From: Deltaproteobacteria bacterium
GTDB lineage: Bacteria > Desulfobacterota > Desulfobaccia > Desulfobaccales > Desulfobaccaceae
Direction of reading: 5' to 3'
DNA length: 64,000 bases
NCBI GenBank assembly: GCA_019309545.1
Contig: JAFDGA010000002.1
Coordinates: forward strand, 47,529 to 111,528
Shown here: positions 18,103-26,564 of the stretch, in pieces
How the letters are laid out: every line of letters begins with the position of its first letter
How positions within the stretch are numbered: the stretch's first letter is position 1
Notes under the pieces: model-generated
The model's input: only the letters and a program-made list of their open reading frames with translations
What the model was told of the DNA's origin: nothing
Databases searched by the model: none
Program-made: the position numbers and the translations under genes

Positions 18103-18567
18103 ATGAAAGTTATTGATCTATTGGATAAAAACCGCATTATCGCAGACTTGCAAGCCAGAGATAAACGGGGGGCAGTGGAGGAACTGGCGGCCACTTTAGT
18201 AACCCAAGATAAAACCTTATCCCAGGCCAAAGTGGTCGAAGTGCTGCTGGAGCGAGAACGGTTGGGGAGCACTGGTATCGGCGATAATATCGCCATTCCC
18301 CATGGCAAATTAAAAAATCTATCGCAACTGATCATCAGTTTCGGGCGCAGCCGGGAAGGCGTCAACTTTGATTCCATGGATGGCAAGCCGACCCATCTTT
18401 TTTTCCTGTTGATTGCCCCGGAAAACTCGGTAGGTGTTCATCTCCGGGCCTTAGCCAAGATTTCCCGGATGTTAAAAAACCCTAGCTTTCGGCAGAAGCT
18501 GATGGACGCCCCGGGCCCTGAAGAGATCTACCAGTTAATTGCCGAAGAGGATGCATTGCTGGGGTAG
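18103..18567 (+). CDS. ptsN: PTS nitrogen-regulatory EIIA protein
   Basis: 154-aa EIIA of the fructose/mannitol type. The phosphorylated histidine is H67 in IGDNIAIPHGKL. These proteins are regulators rather than sugar transporters, taking phosphate from a nitrogen-PTS EI and NPr and signalling to potassium, nitrogen or envelope systems. It is 20 bp after hpf. With the mannose-type EIIA at 19572 the cluster carries two PTS phosphoacceptors, but neither EI nor HPr genes are in the window and no membrane EIIBC is seen. Confidence 0.93.
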   Translation: MKVIDLLDKNRIIADLQARDKRGAVEELAATLVTQDKTLSQAKVVEVLLERERLGSTGIGDNIAIPHGKLKNLSQLIISFGRSREGVNFDSMDGKPTHLFFLLIAPENSVGVHLRALAKISRMLKNPSFRQKLMDAPGPEEIYQLIAEEDALLG

Positions 18568-18668
18568 CCGATTCACCAACCAATAACCGTCAACGACAGG
18601 GCAAGCCCTCAACTAGGTTTCCCCAGGGGGTCTCTGGGCAATAAACCCACAGTTTCAGCTGGTGGTTT

Positions 18669-19559
18669 TTGACTCCGCAACCCATTGACATTCAGATCGA
18701 ACATCCAGTGGTGATTATTACCGGCCTCTCGGGGTCGGGAAAGAGTACTGCATTGCGGGCCTTGGAGGACATCGGCTTCTTCTGTGTCGACAATCTGCCC
18801 CTGCGGCTTTTGCCTAAATTTTTACAACTACAATCCCGCGTTCACCAGGATGATTTAAAAGTGGCGCTGGTGATGGATGTTCGCACCGAGGATTTTCTTT
18901 CCCACCATGAGTCCGTCTTCCGCCGCTTGCGGGATAAAGGCTTCCATCTTTATCTAATCTTCCTCGAGGCTTCTGATGAGGTCTTGATCCGCCGTTTCAG
19001 TCAGACCCGGCGACAACATCCCCTGGCGGAACAAGAGCCCATCGTCAAGGCCTTAGAAGAAGAACGGCAGAAACTAAGCAGCTTGCGGGAAACCGCTACC
19101 CGGGTGATCGACACTTCCTTTCTCACCAGTCACCAATTGCGCGAACTGATGACCCAGGAATTTAAACACATGCCGTCCAGTCCGCGGCTGCACCTCCACC
19201 TCATCTCTTTCGGCTTCAAATATGGCCTGCCGCCCGAGGCGGACATCGTTATGGATGTCCGTTTCTTGCCCAATCCCTATTTTGTTAAGGAACTCAGTGA
19301 AATGACGGGTAATCATCCCCCGGTCCAGGACTTTGTCCTGAATAAGGAAGAGACCCGCACTTTCATAGAACGTTTTTTCCCGTTGCTGGACTATCTTCTG
19401 CCTCACTATCATAAAGAAGGCAAAACCCATCTGACCATCGCCTTAGGATGCTCTGGAGGACAACATCGGTCGGTGGTCATCACCAACGCCCTTAAAGAAC
19501 ATTTGAGTCAACATAATTTTCTGATTACCATAAATCACCGTGACATCTCTCGAGGATAG
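18669..19559 (+). CDS. rapZ: RNase adapter / nucleotide-binding protein RapZ
   Basis: 296-aa P-loop protein. Walker A is GLSGSGKST (19-27), and ALGCSGGQHRSV and DISRG near the C-terminus are RapZ/YvcJ signatures. In enteric bacteria it controls GlcN6P synthase through small RNAs; in other lineages its role is less clear. Translation probably starts at TTG 18669, as no ATG precedes the conserved region; a GTG inside PVVIITG would cut the domain too close. It is followed within 13 bases by a mannose-type EIIA. Confidence 0.92.
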   Translation: MTPQPIDIQIEHPVVIITGLSGSGKSTALRALEDIGFFCVDNLPLRLLPKFLQLQSRVHQDDLKVALVMDVRTEDFLSHHESVFRRLRDKGFHLYLIFLEASDEVLIRRFSQTRRQHPLAEQEPIVKALEEERQKLSSLRETATRVIDTSFLTSHQLRELMTQEFKHMPSSPRLHLHLISFGFKYGLPPEADIVMDVRFLPNPYFVKELSEMTGNHPPVQDFVLNKEETRTFIERFFPLLDYLLPHYHKEGKTHLTIALGCSGGQHRSVVITNALKEHLSQHNFLITINHRDISRG

Positions 19560-19571
19560 GAAGCTGTTGCT

Positions 19572-19979
19572 ATGATCGGAGTTCTGATCGTTACTCATCA
19601 TCCCCTGGCGGAGGCGTTGTTATCAACCTGTGATCTGATCCTGGGCCATCTGGACAGAGTCTTGGCCGTTTCTCTAGATCCCGGTGCTGCCCCAGAAAAT
19701 TCCCGCCGACAGATAGCCGAGGCCATGGCCCAGATTAATGATGGTCAGGGTGTTCTGATACTTACCGACATGTTTGGCGGGACTCCGTCCAATCTAAGCC
19801 TGTCGTTTCTCAAAAATGGTCAGATAGAGGTAGTTACCGGAGTCAATCTGCCCATGCTGATGCAATTGGCCCAGATTCGTCAGGCTGCCAATCTGAACCT
19901 GCATGAGGCCGCGCTGGCCCTGAAGCAATCCGGTCAGCGAGGCATCTCGGTAGCCAGCGAAGTGCTTTCCCAGAAATGA
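19572..19979 (+). CDS. PTS mannose-type EIIA domain protein
   Basis: 135-aa stand-alone EIIA of the mannose family. The phosphorylated histidine is H9 or H10 in MIGVLIVTHHPLAEALL; LTDMFGGTPSNLSLSFL is the second family signature. In this genomic setting (after ptsN and rapZ) such proteins are believed to be regulatory members of the nitrogen-type PTS rather than sugar importers. It overlaps rimI by four bases (ATGA). Confidence 0.9.
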   Translation: MIGVLIVTHHPLAEALLSTCDLILGHLDRVLAVSLDPGAAPENSRRQIAEAMAQINDGQGVLILTDMFGGTPSNLSLSFLKNGQIEVVTGVNLPMLMQLAQIRQAANLNLHEAALALKQSGQRGISVASEVLSQK

Positions 19980-20440
19980 CCGGAGTCATTCCGGTAGCCT
20001 TTCGACCAGCCACAGCCTCAGATGTGGACGCCATCTGGGCGATCGAACAGGTATCCTTTCCCAGTCCCTGGCCACGTTTTAGCTTTTGGGAAGAACTGCG
20101 GAACCCTATTTCTCATGTCTTGGTAGCCGGTTCGCCGCCTTATTCAGAGGAGATCTGGGGTTATGTGGTTTACTGGCTGGTGGCGGATGAAATGCATATC
20201 CTTAACCTGGCGGTCCACCCGGCATACCGCCGTCAAGGCATTGCCCGCCGCTTGCTCCAGGAGGCATTGCATCGGGCCCGGGGCCTGGGGGCCAGGCAGG
20301 CCTGGCTGGAGGTGCGTCCCTCGAACCAGGCAGCCCAGTCACTCTATCATTCCCTCGGTTTCAAGCCCGTAGCCACCCGCAAACGTTATTATCACAATAC
20401 CGGAGAAGATGCCCTTATTCTGGCTTTAATCTGGGAATAA
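19976..20440 (+). CDS. rimI: Ribosomal protein bS18/S18-type N-acetyltransferase
   Basis: 154-aa GNAT enzyme. Acetyl-CoA binding motif A is VHPAYRRQGIARRLLQ (residues about 80-95), preceded by DEMHILNLAVHP and followed by WLEVRPSNQAAQSLYHSLGF, all RimI-like. It would acetylate an N-terminal alanine of a ribosomal protein, but close relatives acetylate other proteins, so the substrate is inferred. Translation is coupled to the EIIA gene by an ATGA overlap. It ends a nine-gene run from lptC. Confidence 0.85.
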   Translation: MTGVIPVAFRPATASDVDAIWAIEQVSFPSPWPRFSFWEELRNPISHVLVAGSPPYSEEIWGYVVYWLVADEMHILNLAVHPAYRRQGIARRLLQEALHRARGLGARQAWLEVRPSNQAAQSLYHSLGFKPVATRKRYYHNTGEDALILALIWE

Positions 20441-20450
20441 GCGATTCTGA

Positions 20451-21467
20451 TTATTTCTCTTTGGCGCCGATTAAAAAACTGGAATTTTCGTTGATCCGCC
20501 TGAGCTCGGGAGGACTGAAGCCAGCTGCTTGCATCCAGTCAGCCACTTCGGAATGTTTATAGGCCCGGCCCGCCGCGGTTACCGCCAGCATATGGACCCC
20601 GAACAGGGCGGCGCTCAACGGGGAATAGCCATCATCATTAAGGAAAAAGTCCACTACCGCTAGCTGGCCCCCCGGCATCAGGGCCTTGGCCGCCTTGCCG
20701 ATCAGGAACTGACACTGGGCCTCACTGTGGCTGTGGAGAATGTTGGCCATCCAGATGAAGTCGTAGCCCTGGCCGATGTCGTCTTTAAGGAAGTTCCCCG
20801 CTCTGGTCTGGATCCGCTCATCGACCCCATGACGGCGAATGTTCTCTTGGGCAATGGTAATGGGCCGGGGAAGGTCGAACACGGTAGCCCGGAGGTGGGG
20901 GTAGCGCTGGACAAAGGCAATAGCATAAGTGCCTGGACCGCCGCCCAGATCCAGCAGATTGGCCACCTGGGAAAGATCCAGTTGGGCCAGCGCCGCCGGT
21001 ACCTGATCGCGAGCCACCGCCTCCATCCCCCAGATGAAATCGTCAATTTCCTCCTCGCGGGCCTCATCATGAACCTCGACCCATCGGGCCGGATCAATAT
21101 CCCGGGGCGAACCGGTGACCACCACTGGCCCCAGGTCAGACCAGCCTTCCCAGGTATGGTGCAGATGCTTGAAAATTGCCCCGCGATAGTTTTCGTGACC
21201 GGCCACCAGGTAACGCTCGGCCAATTCGCCATTGCGGAAGGCTTCGCCCTCTTTGACCAAAATGCCCAAGCCGGTCAGGGCATTGAGCACCATCTCCAGA
21301 GCCCGGGCATTGACCTTTAACCGTTCCGCCAGATCCTGAACCACGGCCGGAAACGACAGATGACTGAAGACCTCCAGATCACAGGCCACCATGAATATTT
21401 TCGAGGCCTGGAAGCCCCGGGCTAGGCGCATCAGCTCCTCAAATCCCCTGCAGCGCTCATCTACCAT
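20451..21467 (-). CDS. SAM-dependent O-methyltransferase, dimerising type
   Basis: 338 aa. The N-terminal 100 residues form a winged-helix dimerisation domain (FMVACDLEVFSHLS, VNARALEMVLNALTGLGILVKEG). The C-terminal two thirds form a class I methyltransferase with SAM motif LLDLGGGPGTYAIAF, a post-I acidic FDLP and ALMPGGQLAVVDFF. This architecture is shared with acetylserotonin- and hydroxyneurosporene-type O-methyltransferases. The substrate cannot be read from sequence; a quinone, pterin or secondary-metabolite hydroxyl is possible. It converges with rimI and stands alone. Confidence 0.85.
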   Translation of the reverse strand: MVDERCRGFEELMRLARGFQASKIFMVACDLEVFSHLSFPAVVQDLAERLKVNARALEMVLNALTGLGILVKEGEAFRNGELAERYLVAGHENYRGAIFKHLHHTWEGWSDLGPVVVTGSPRDIDPARWVEVHDEAREEEIDDFIWGMEAVARDQVPAALAQLDLSQVANLLDLGGGPGTYAIAFVQRYPHLRATVFDLPRPITIAQENIRRHGVDERIQTRAGNFLKDDIGQGYDFIWMANILHSHSEAQCQFLIGKAAKALMPGGQLAVVDFFLNDDGYSPLSAALFGVHMLAVTAAGRAYKHSEVADWMQAAGFSPPELRRINENSSFLIGAKEK

Positions 21468-21534
21468 TATTTTTGTCCTGGTCAGACTTGATTTGCTCTA
21501 TCCGGCAGCTCCCGGCGCCGGTTTTACCGCTCAG

Positions 21535-21624
21535 TCAGGTGCGGAACCCCAATTTGGGGAGAATCACGGCATTGAGAATAACCCACCCGCCGATGATGAT
21601 CGGTAATATAATGATACTTTTCAT
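21535..21624 (-). CDS. Tiny single-span membrane peptide (29 aa)
   Basis: Below the usual annotation size. From the ATG at 21624 it reads MKSIIILPIIIGGWVILNAV and ends ILPKLGFRT before TGA. AGGG lies nine bases upstream; an ATG three codons earlier (21633) is an alternative but has no spacing to that site. Almost the whole peptide is one hydrophobic helix with a Pro-Lys end. It is divergent in position from nothing obvious and lies between the methyltransferase and glnS. No function is assigned. Confidence 0.45.
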   Translation of the reverse strand: MKSIIILPIIIGGWVILNAVILPKLGFRT

Positions 21625-21766
21625 TCCATTCATCCCTTGCTTAGGTTAGTTCATGATCTTATCAAAATTTGGCCGCGGCTATTTTTCCCGATCATGATTG
21701 ATTGATTTTGCAATGTTTTTATGCTAGCTATTTTCATTCCAAAGTCAAGCCCCGATGAGTGGAATT

Positions 21767-23470
21767 TTACCCACCGCGCTGCTGGGCCTTCTGAACCTTG
21801 GCCCAGGTATCCCGCAAGGTCACCGTCCGATTGAATATGGGGGCACCGGCGGTGGCATCAACCGGATCCACGCAGAAATAGCCCAATCGCTCGAACTGAT
21901 AGAAACTTCCAGGGGTAGCGGCGGCCAGACTCGGTTCCAGCTGGGCTGCGGCGATGATCTCCAACGAATTCGGGTTTAAACAGGCCCTAAAATCGCCATC
22001 CTGAACCTCGCCCGGGTTGGGTTTGGAAAACAGCCGATCATAGAGACGGACTTCGGCCGGAAAGGCGTGGGCCACCGACACCCAGTGCAAGGTAGCCTTG
22101 ACCGGCCGCCCATCCGGGGCATAACCACCACGGGTTTGCGGATCATAGGTACAGCGCAATTCGATGATTTCCCCGGTTCGCTCATCTTTAATCACCTCTG
22201 TACATTTAATGAAATAAGCGTATCTCAGGCGGACTTCCCGTCCCGGGGCCAGCCGGTAGAACTTTTTCGGGGGGTCTTCCATAAAATCATCGCGTTCGAT
22301 GTAAAGCACCCGGGAAAAGGGCACCCGCCGGGTCCCCATGCTGGGATCCTCGGGGTTGTTGATGGCCTCTAATTCTTCCACCCGGTCCGCGGGATAGTTG
22401 TCGATGACCACCCGCAAGGGCCGCAGGACTACCATCACCCGCGGGGCCCGTTTGTTCAAATCCTCCCGAACGCAGTATTCCAAAAGTTCCAGGTCCACCA
22501 GATTTTCCCTTTTGCCGACGCCGATGCGCTCACAAAAGTTGCGGATGGATTCAGGGCTGAAGCCCCGTCGGCGCATCCCCGCCAGGGTGGGCATGCGGGG
22601 GTCGTTCCAGCCACTGACATAACCCTCGTTCACCAGTTGTAGCAGCTTGCGCTTACTCAGCACCGTGTAAGTGAGATTGAGACGGGCGAACTCGATCTGC
22701 TGCGGATGACATTCGACTTCCAGTTCATCCAGAATCCAGTCATACAGGATGCGGTTGTCTTCAAATTCCAGGGTGCAGAGCGAATGGGTGATGCCTTCCA
22801 GGGAATCTGACAGGCAATGGGCAAAATCATACAGGGGATAAATACACCACCTATCGCCGGTACGGTGATGGGAGGCATGTAATATCCGATACAGCACCGG
22901 GTCCCGCATATGGAGATTGGGATGGCTCATGTCAATTTTGGCGCGCAGCACATGGGTTCCCTCTGGGAATTCCCCGGCCCGCATGCGCTCCAATAAATTC
23001 AGATTTTCCGCAATCGTACGGTTCCGATAGGGGCTGTCCCGCCCCGGCTCGGTCAAGGTGCCGCGGTACCGTCGGATCTGCTCCGGGCTCAAGCTGCAAA
23101 CATAGGCCTTGCCAGCTTTGACTAACTGCACGGCATATTGATAGAGCTGCTCAAAGTAATCCGAGGCGTAAAACAGCCGATCCCCCCAATCGAATCCCAG
23201 CCAGCGGACGTCCGCCTTAATTGATTCCACATATTCCATTTCCTCTTTGCTGGGGTTGGTATCGTCAAATCGCAGGTTGCAGACCCCGCCGAATTCCTTT
23301 GCCAGACCGAAGTTCAGGCAGATGGATTTGGCGTGCCCGATATGCAGGTAGCCGTTCGGTTCCGGGGGAAATCGGGTTACCACCCGGCCCTGATTCTTAT
23401 TGGCCTTCAGATCTGCGGCAATGATCTGGCGAATAAAGTTGGTGGGTGGATTTTGATCGGGGGTGGTCAT
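21767..23470 (-). CDS. glnS: Glutaminyl-tRNA synthetase
   Basis: 567-aa class I aminoacyl-tRNA synthetase charging tRNA-Gln directly. [15 protein letters not shown] carries the HIGH motif at residues 43-46; VLSKRK is the KMSKS equivalent near residue 280. The Rossmann catalytic domain is followed by the two beta-barrel anticodon-binding domains ([36 protein letters not shown]). GAGGA precedes the ATG. Length and motif order match bacterial GlnRS. A bacterium with GlnS may not depend on the Gat amidotransferase for Gln-tRNA. Confidence 0.97.
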   Translation of the reverse strand: MTTPDQNPPTNFIRQIIAADLKANKNQGRVVTRFPPEPNGYLHIGHAKSICLNFGLAKEFGGVCNLRFDDTNPSKEEMEYVESIKADVRWLGFDWGDRLFYASDYFEQLYQYAVQLVKAGKAYVCSLSPEQIRRYRGTLTEPGRDSPYRNRTIAENLNLLERMRAGEFPEGTHVLRAKIDMSHPNLHMRDPVLYRILHASHHRTGDRWCIYPLYDFAHCLSDSLEGITHSLCTLEFEDNRILYDWILDELEVECHPQQIEFARLNLTYTVLSKRKLLQLVNEGYVSGWNDPRMPTLAGMRRRGFSPESIRNFCERIGVGKRENLVDLELLEYCVREDLNKRAPRVMVVLRPLRVVIDNYPADRVEELEAINNPEDPSMGTRRVPFSRVLYIERDDFMEDPPKKFYRLAPGREVRLRYAYFIKCTEVIKDERTGEIIELRCTYDPQTRGGYAPDGRPVKATLHWVSVAHAFPAEVRLYDRLFSKPNPGEVQDGDFRACLNPNSLEIIAAAQLEPSLAAATPGSFYQFERLGYFCVDPVDATAGAPIFNRTVTLRDTWAKVQKAQQRGG

Positions 23471-24160
23471 TTCGCCATATTCCTCTGAAGACGATTTATT
23501 ATTGCCATTGCTGGGCCTGGGGCTGGTTAGCCCCTTATTATCTCTTGGTCTTAATTAATCGAGTAAATATTTCTTTATTAATATTTTAACAAACTAGCCT
23601 TGTTGCCGCCAGCCCCGGGAAAAGGCTGGCCTTGTCAGAGCTAACCATAGAATATGTTGCCGATCCCCTAAAGCACCACAAGCTGATCAACTTTCGGTGA
23701 GAAGGATCAGGAACTTACCCCATTATCCCCGCCCCCGCGCCGGGGGAGAAAAATATCGGATTTTCGGATGGAAAGCCTCTGGCTGCCGTGGGGAGGTGAT
23801 GCAGTCCAGCAGCCCTAAACACTTGCAGGCCGTGTTAAAAATCACTGGCTGGGTTACTCCCGAAACCGATTGACCAGGTGGACGGGCACCGGGGAGTTTT
23901 TGATCACCTTTTCGGCGCTGGGATAGCTGCCATAGGCCGGGAAAAGGAACATTAATTGACCCCGAATTAAGCAAGATTCATTGTCTCCGGGTAGAAAAAA
24001 AACTGTCTCAGAAGATAACACATTCCTCCGGTTATGGAAGTTTTTTGTCTAGCGATTAATTTTTTTAGGCTGGGTATCAGGCCGAACCCAGGTTATAATC
24101 TCCAATCATGTCTAAGCAATTAAGCTTTTAGGGATTTTATCACTGTTTGCCGGAAATTCC
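23471..24160. other. Long intergenic region, no convincing gene
   Basis: About 690 bases between divergent glnS and the DUF2784 gene. A hairpin GCCAGCC...GGCTGGC lies near 23607-23631. A 32-codon minus-strand frame (23952-23854) begins MFLFPAYGSYPSAEKV and could be a relic or a small gene, but has no good ribosome site. Nothing else was recognised. Confidence 0.5.
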
Positions 24161-24520
24161 ATGGCGTATCGATTCCTCGCCGAGGTCATTGTCATAATCC
24201 ACTTGGCCTTTGTGGTTTTCGTCCTTCTGGGTGGATTTCTGGTCCTTAAATCAAAGCGAGCCGCCTGGCTGCACTTGCCCGCGGTGCTGTGGGCGGCGGC
24301 AGTTGAATTTACCGGTTGGGTCTGTCCGCTCACGCCCCTGGAGAACTGGCTGCGCCAGCAGGCTGGGGGGGCGGCGTACCATTCCGGCTTTGTGGCCCAC
24401 TATCTGCTTCCCTGCCTGTATCCGACCTTTTTGACCCGTCACCTACAGATCCTTCTTGGCTGTATGGTCTTGGCGCTCAACTTGGTTATCTATGGCTGGG
24501 TGACAAAAAAGGCGGCCTGA
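24161..24520 (+). CDS. DUF2784 family membrane protein
   Basis: 119-aa integral membrane protein with about four hydrophobic segments: VIVIIHLAFVVFVLLGGFLVL, LHLPAVLWAAAVEFTGWV, a reentrant YHSGFVAHYLLPCLYP and LQILLGCMVLALNLVIYGW. The pattern HLAFV...W...CPLTPLEN...AGG..Y..GF..HY is typical of DUF2784. No biochemical role is known. The next gene starts 66 bases later on the same strand, possibly in one transcript with tatC. Confidence 0.8.
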   Translation: MAYRFLAEVIVIIHLAFVVFVLLGGFLVLKSKRAAWLHLPAVLWAAAVEFTGWVCPLTPLENWLRQQAGGAAYHSGFVAHYLLPCLYPTFLTRHLQILLGCMVLALNLVIYGWVTKKAA

Positions 24521-24585
24521 GATCAGCATCTTGATCCCCTTAGGATCGCCTTGCCATATATCGGGCAATGGGGTAAAATCCATAT

Positions 24586-24888
24586 ATGAAAATACTTTTT
24601 GGTTTTTCTCTGCGACTGTTCATCGCCTTTATCACCGCCAAGCTAGTTCTGCGGCTCATCGGGCAGGACGATACCACCTATCTGGTTGGATTAACTATAT
24701 TTTTTATTGGCAATACCTATCTCTTTGATCTTTTGGAATATAAAAGCAAACTTCCCATCGACCTGATGGGATATAAAAACAAGCCGCGGGCTGGCCGCCG
24801 CCGTGACCAAGATCAACCGGACCAAGGGTCGACTTCCGGATCCGAATCCAGTTCCTCATATCTATCTCCTCCCGAGGGCAGGCAGTGA
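24586..24888 (+). CDS. Small membrane protein of unknown function, tatC-linked
   Basis: 100 aa. Two hydrophobic segments (FGFSLRLFIAFITAKLVLRL and YLVGLTIFFIGNTYLFDLL) are followed by a polar tail rich in Arg, Asp, Gln and Ser. I do not recognise the family. Its stop codon overlaps the GTG start of tatC (GTGA), so the two are translationally coupled. TatA/B-type proteins have one helix plus an amphipathic helix, which does not fit well, so I do not call it a Tat subunit. Confidence 0.6.
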   Translation: MKILFGFSLRLFIAFITAKLVLRLIGQDDTTYLVGLTIFFIGNTYLFDLLEYKSKLPIDLMGYKNKPRAGRRRDQDQPDQGSTSGSESSSSYLSPPEGRQ

Positions 24889-25745
24889 CCGAAGCGCAAA
24901 TGCCGTTTCTGCAGCATCTGGAGGAGTTGCGCCGTCGACTGATCATTTCGCTGATCGCCCTAATTATTGGCATGGCCGTGGCTTGGCCCTTTTCGCTTTC
25001 CGCTCTGCGGGTCATCCAACGTCCCCTAACCCAGCCCTCCCTGATCAAGCAGGTGCACCATTCCCTGACCACCCTGGTAAAGGAGAAATTTCCGGACCTT
25101 GCCGAGCGTTTTAATATCGACCCCCCGGAACTGGCCGTCGCCTCTCGTAAGCTTAATTATATGGCCCCCTTAGAGCCTTTTTTTGTCCAGATGAAGATTG
25201 CTCTGATCCTGGGAATTGTGCTCTCTTTGCCAGTCATTCTCTACCAGGTCTGGCTGTTCATTTCCCCCGGCTTGCATGCCCATGAGAAAAGATATGTCTA
25301 CCTCTTTGTACCCATCGGGACCTTGGCCTTTATTCTGGGTGACCTGTTTTTCCTCTATCTGGTTTGGCCGGTAATCGTCGCTTTCTCATTGGCTTATGAA
25401 AGTGAGACGCTCTTTGCCATGCTCAATCTGAGCCAGTATGTCAACTTCAGTCTGCGCCTGCTATTGCTTTTCGGTCTGGTCTTCGAATTGCCCCTGATCC
25501 TGCTGGTGTTGGCCCGCATTGGCCTGGTGAGGGCGGAGTTTCTGGCCAGACATCGGCGGGTGGCGATTCTGCTCAGTGCCGTAGTGGCGGCCTTCCATGC
25601 CGATGTCATGACCATGATCATGATAGCCCTGCCGCTTTATGGCATGTATGAGCTCAGTATTGTGGTGGTGCGGCTCTTAGGCGGCCCCCATAGCCGGGCG
25701 GCGGGTATCGAAAACCCCCCGGAGTCAACCTCCAAGCATTCTTGA
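24885..25745 (+). CDS. tatC: Sec-independent protein translocase subunit TatC
   Basis: 286-aa polytopic protein, receptor of the twin-arginine export system. MPFLQHLEELRRRLIISL is the conserved TatC N-terminus; PFFVQMKIALILGIVLSLPVILYQVWLFISPGL and the later helices follow the six-span pattern. The first periplasmic loop (about residues 45-95) is longer than in most TatC proteins by several tens of residues. Start is GTG at 24885 overlapping the previous stop. Two likely Tat substrates are in the window: DsrO (29721) and the DUF362 protein (62560). No tatA is adjacent. Confidence 0.93.
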   Translation: MTEAQMPFLQHLEELRRRLIISLIALIIGMAVAWPFSLSALRVIQRPLTQPSLIKQVHHSLTTLVKEKFPDLAERFNIDPPELAVASRKLNYMAPLEPFFVQMKIALILGIVLSLPVILYQVWLFISPGLHAHEKRYVYLFVPIGTLAFILGDLFFLYLVWPVIVAFSLAYESETLFAMLNLSQYVNFSLRLLLLFGLVFELPLILLVLARIGLVRAEFLARHRRVAILLSAVVAAFHADVMTMIMIALPLYGMYELSIVVVRLLGGPHSRAAGIENPPESTSKHS

Positions 25746-25931
25746 GCCAGCAACCCCCGCGGCTTTACCTTAGTTCTTTAAATTACAATATCTTGGATTG
25801 ACCCTAAATCGGCTCAGGTTTAGGGAAGAACCCGGAGACCGGGCAACACTTTATTTTTATTGTTTATCTTTAGGAGTTGAGTTAAGGATGACCATGTTTT
25901 CCATGGCTGGCCTGCCCCCATGATTTTTTTC

Positions 25932-25961
25932 TTGACACAGAGTTTGAGAATTTTGTAACAT
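25932..25961 (+). promoter_or_regulatory. Sigma-70-type promoter candidate of the dsrMKJOP operon
   Basis: TTGACA at 25932-25937, an 18-bp spacer and TAACAT at 25956-25961, 34 bases before the first gene of the unit. The -35 is perfect and the -10 matches four of six consensus bases. Confidence 0.5.
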
Positions 25962-25994
25962 TCACCTTCAGTTGATATTTAGAGAGTATCGGAC

Positions 25995-26516
25995 ATGAAG
26001 TTAAAAGAATTCTTAATTCAACATGAAGTGGCCATCGTGAAAAGGTGGGCTGACTTCATCTTTGGAACTTACCCTGCGGAAACCACCCAGTTTCTAAAGA
26101 AGGAGAAGAACCGCTTTGATAATCCCGTAGCCTATCAGGTCAACGAAGGGTTAAAGGGCCTATATAAAGCCCTGGTTCACGACATGGAGGCGGAGGAATT
26201 AAATAAACATCTGGACGAAATCATCCGCATCCGGGCTATCCAAGATTTTTCTCCGGCTCAGGCCGTGGCCTTTATCTTTTTGCTCAAAAATGTGATACGG
26301 GAGCAGTTCCAGGAGCATTTTAAGGGAGAAGTTCGTATCGATCAGCTCTCCCAGGACTGTTTTGAATTTGAATCCCGTATAGATGGCTTGGCCCTGCTCG
26401 GCTTTAACGTCTATATGAACCGCCGGGAGCAGTTACACAAGATTAGATTGGAAGAGGTGAGGAATAAGGTAAGCGGTTTATTACGCAGAACCGGGATGAC
26501 CATCGACTATCATTAG
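25995..26516 (+). CDS. RsbRD N-terminal (globin-like) domain protein, first gene of the dsr operon
   Basis: 173-aa all-helical protein: MKLKEFLIQHEVAIVKRWADFIFGTYP, then DFSPAQAVAFIFLLKNVIREQF. This is the RsbRD_N domain, which in stressosome RsbR proteins adopts a globin-like fold and senses signals. Here it stands alone, without a STAS domain. Such genes recur directly before dsrM in sulfate reducers (family knowledge, from memory). It ends 48 bases before dsrM, so co-transcription is likely. A regulatory or assembly role for the DsrMKJOP complex is inference. Confidence 0.78.
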   Translation: MKLKEFLIQHEVAIVKRWADFIFGTYPAETTQFLKKEKNRFDNPVAYQVNEGLKGLYKALVHDMEAEELNKHLDEIIRIRAIQDFSPAQAVAFIFLLKNVIREQFQEHFKGEVRIDQLSQDCFEFESRIDGLALLGFNVYMNRREQLHKIRLEEVRNKVSGLLRRTGMTIDYH

Positions 26517-26564
26517 CCCAAACGTCTAACCATAGAAGTTTTCATGGAAACGAGGTGACGATTA

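Noticed and set aside
23854..23952. 32-codon minus-strand frame MFLFPAYGSYPSAEKV...
   Set aside because: Looks protein-like but lacks a ribosome site and known family; kept only as a remark in the intergenic entry.
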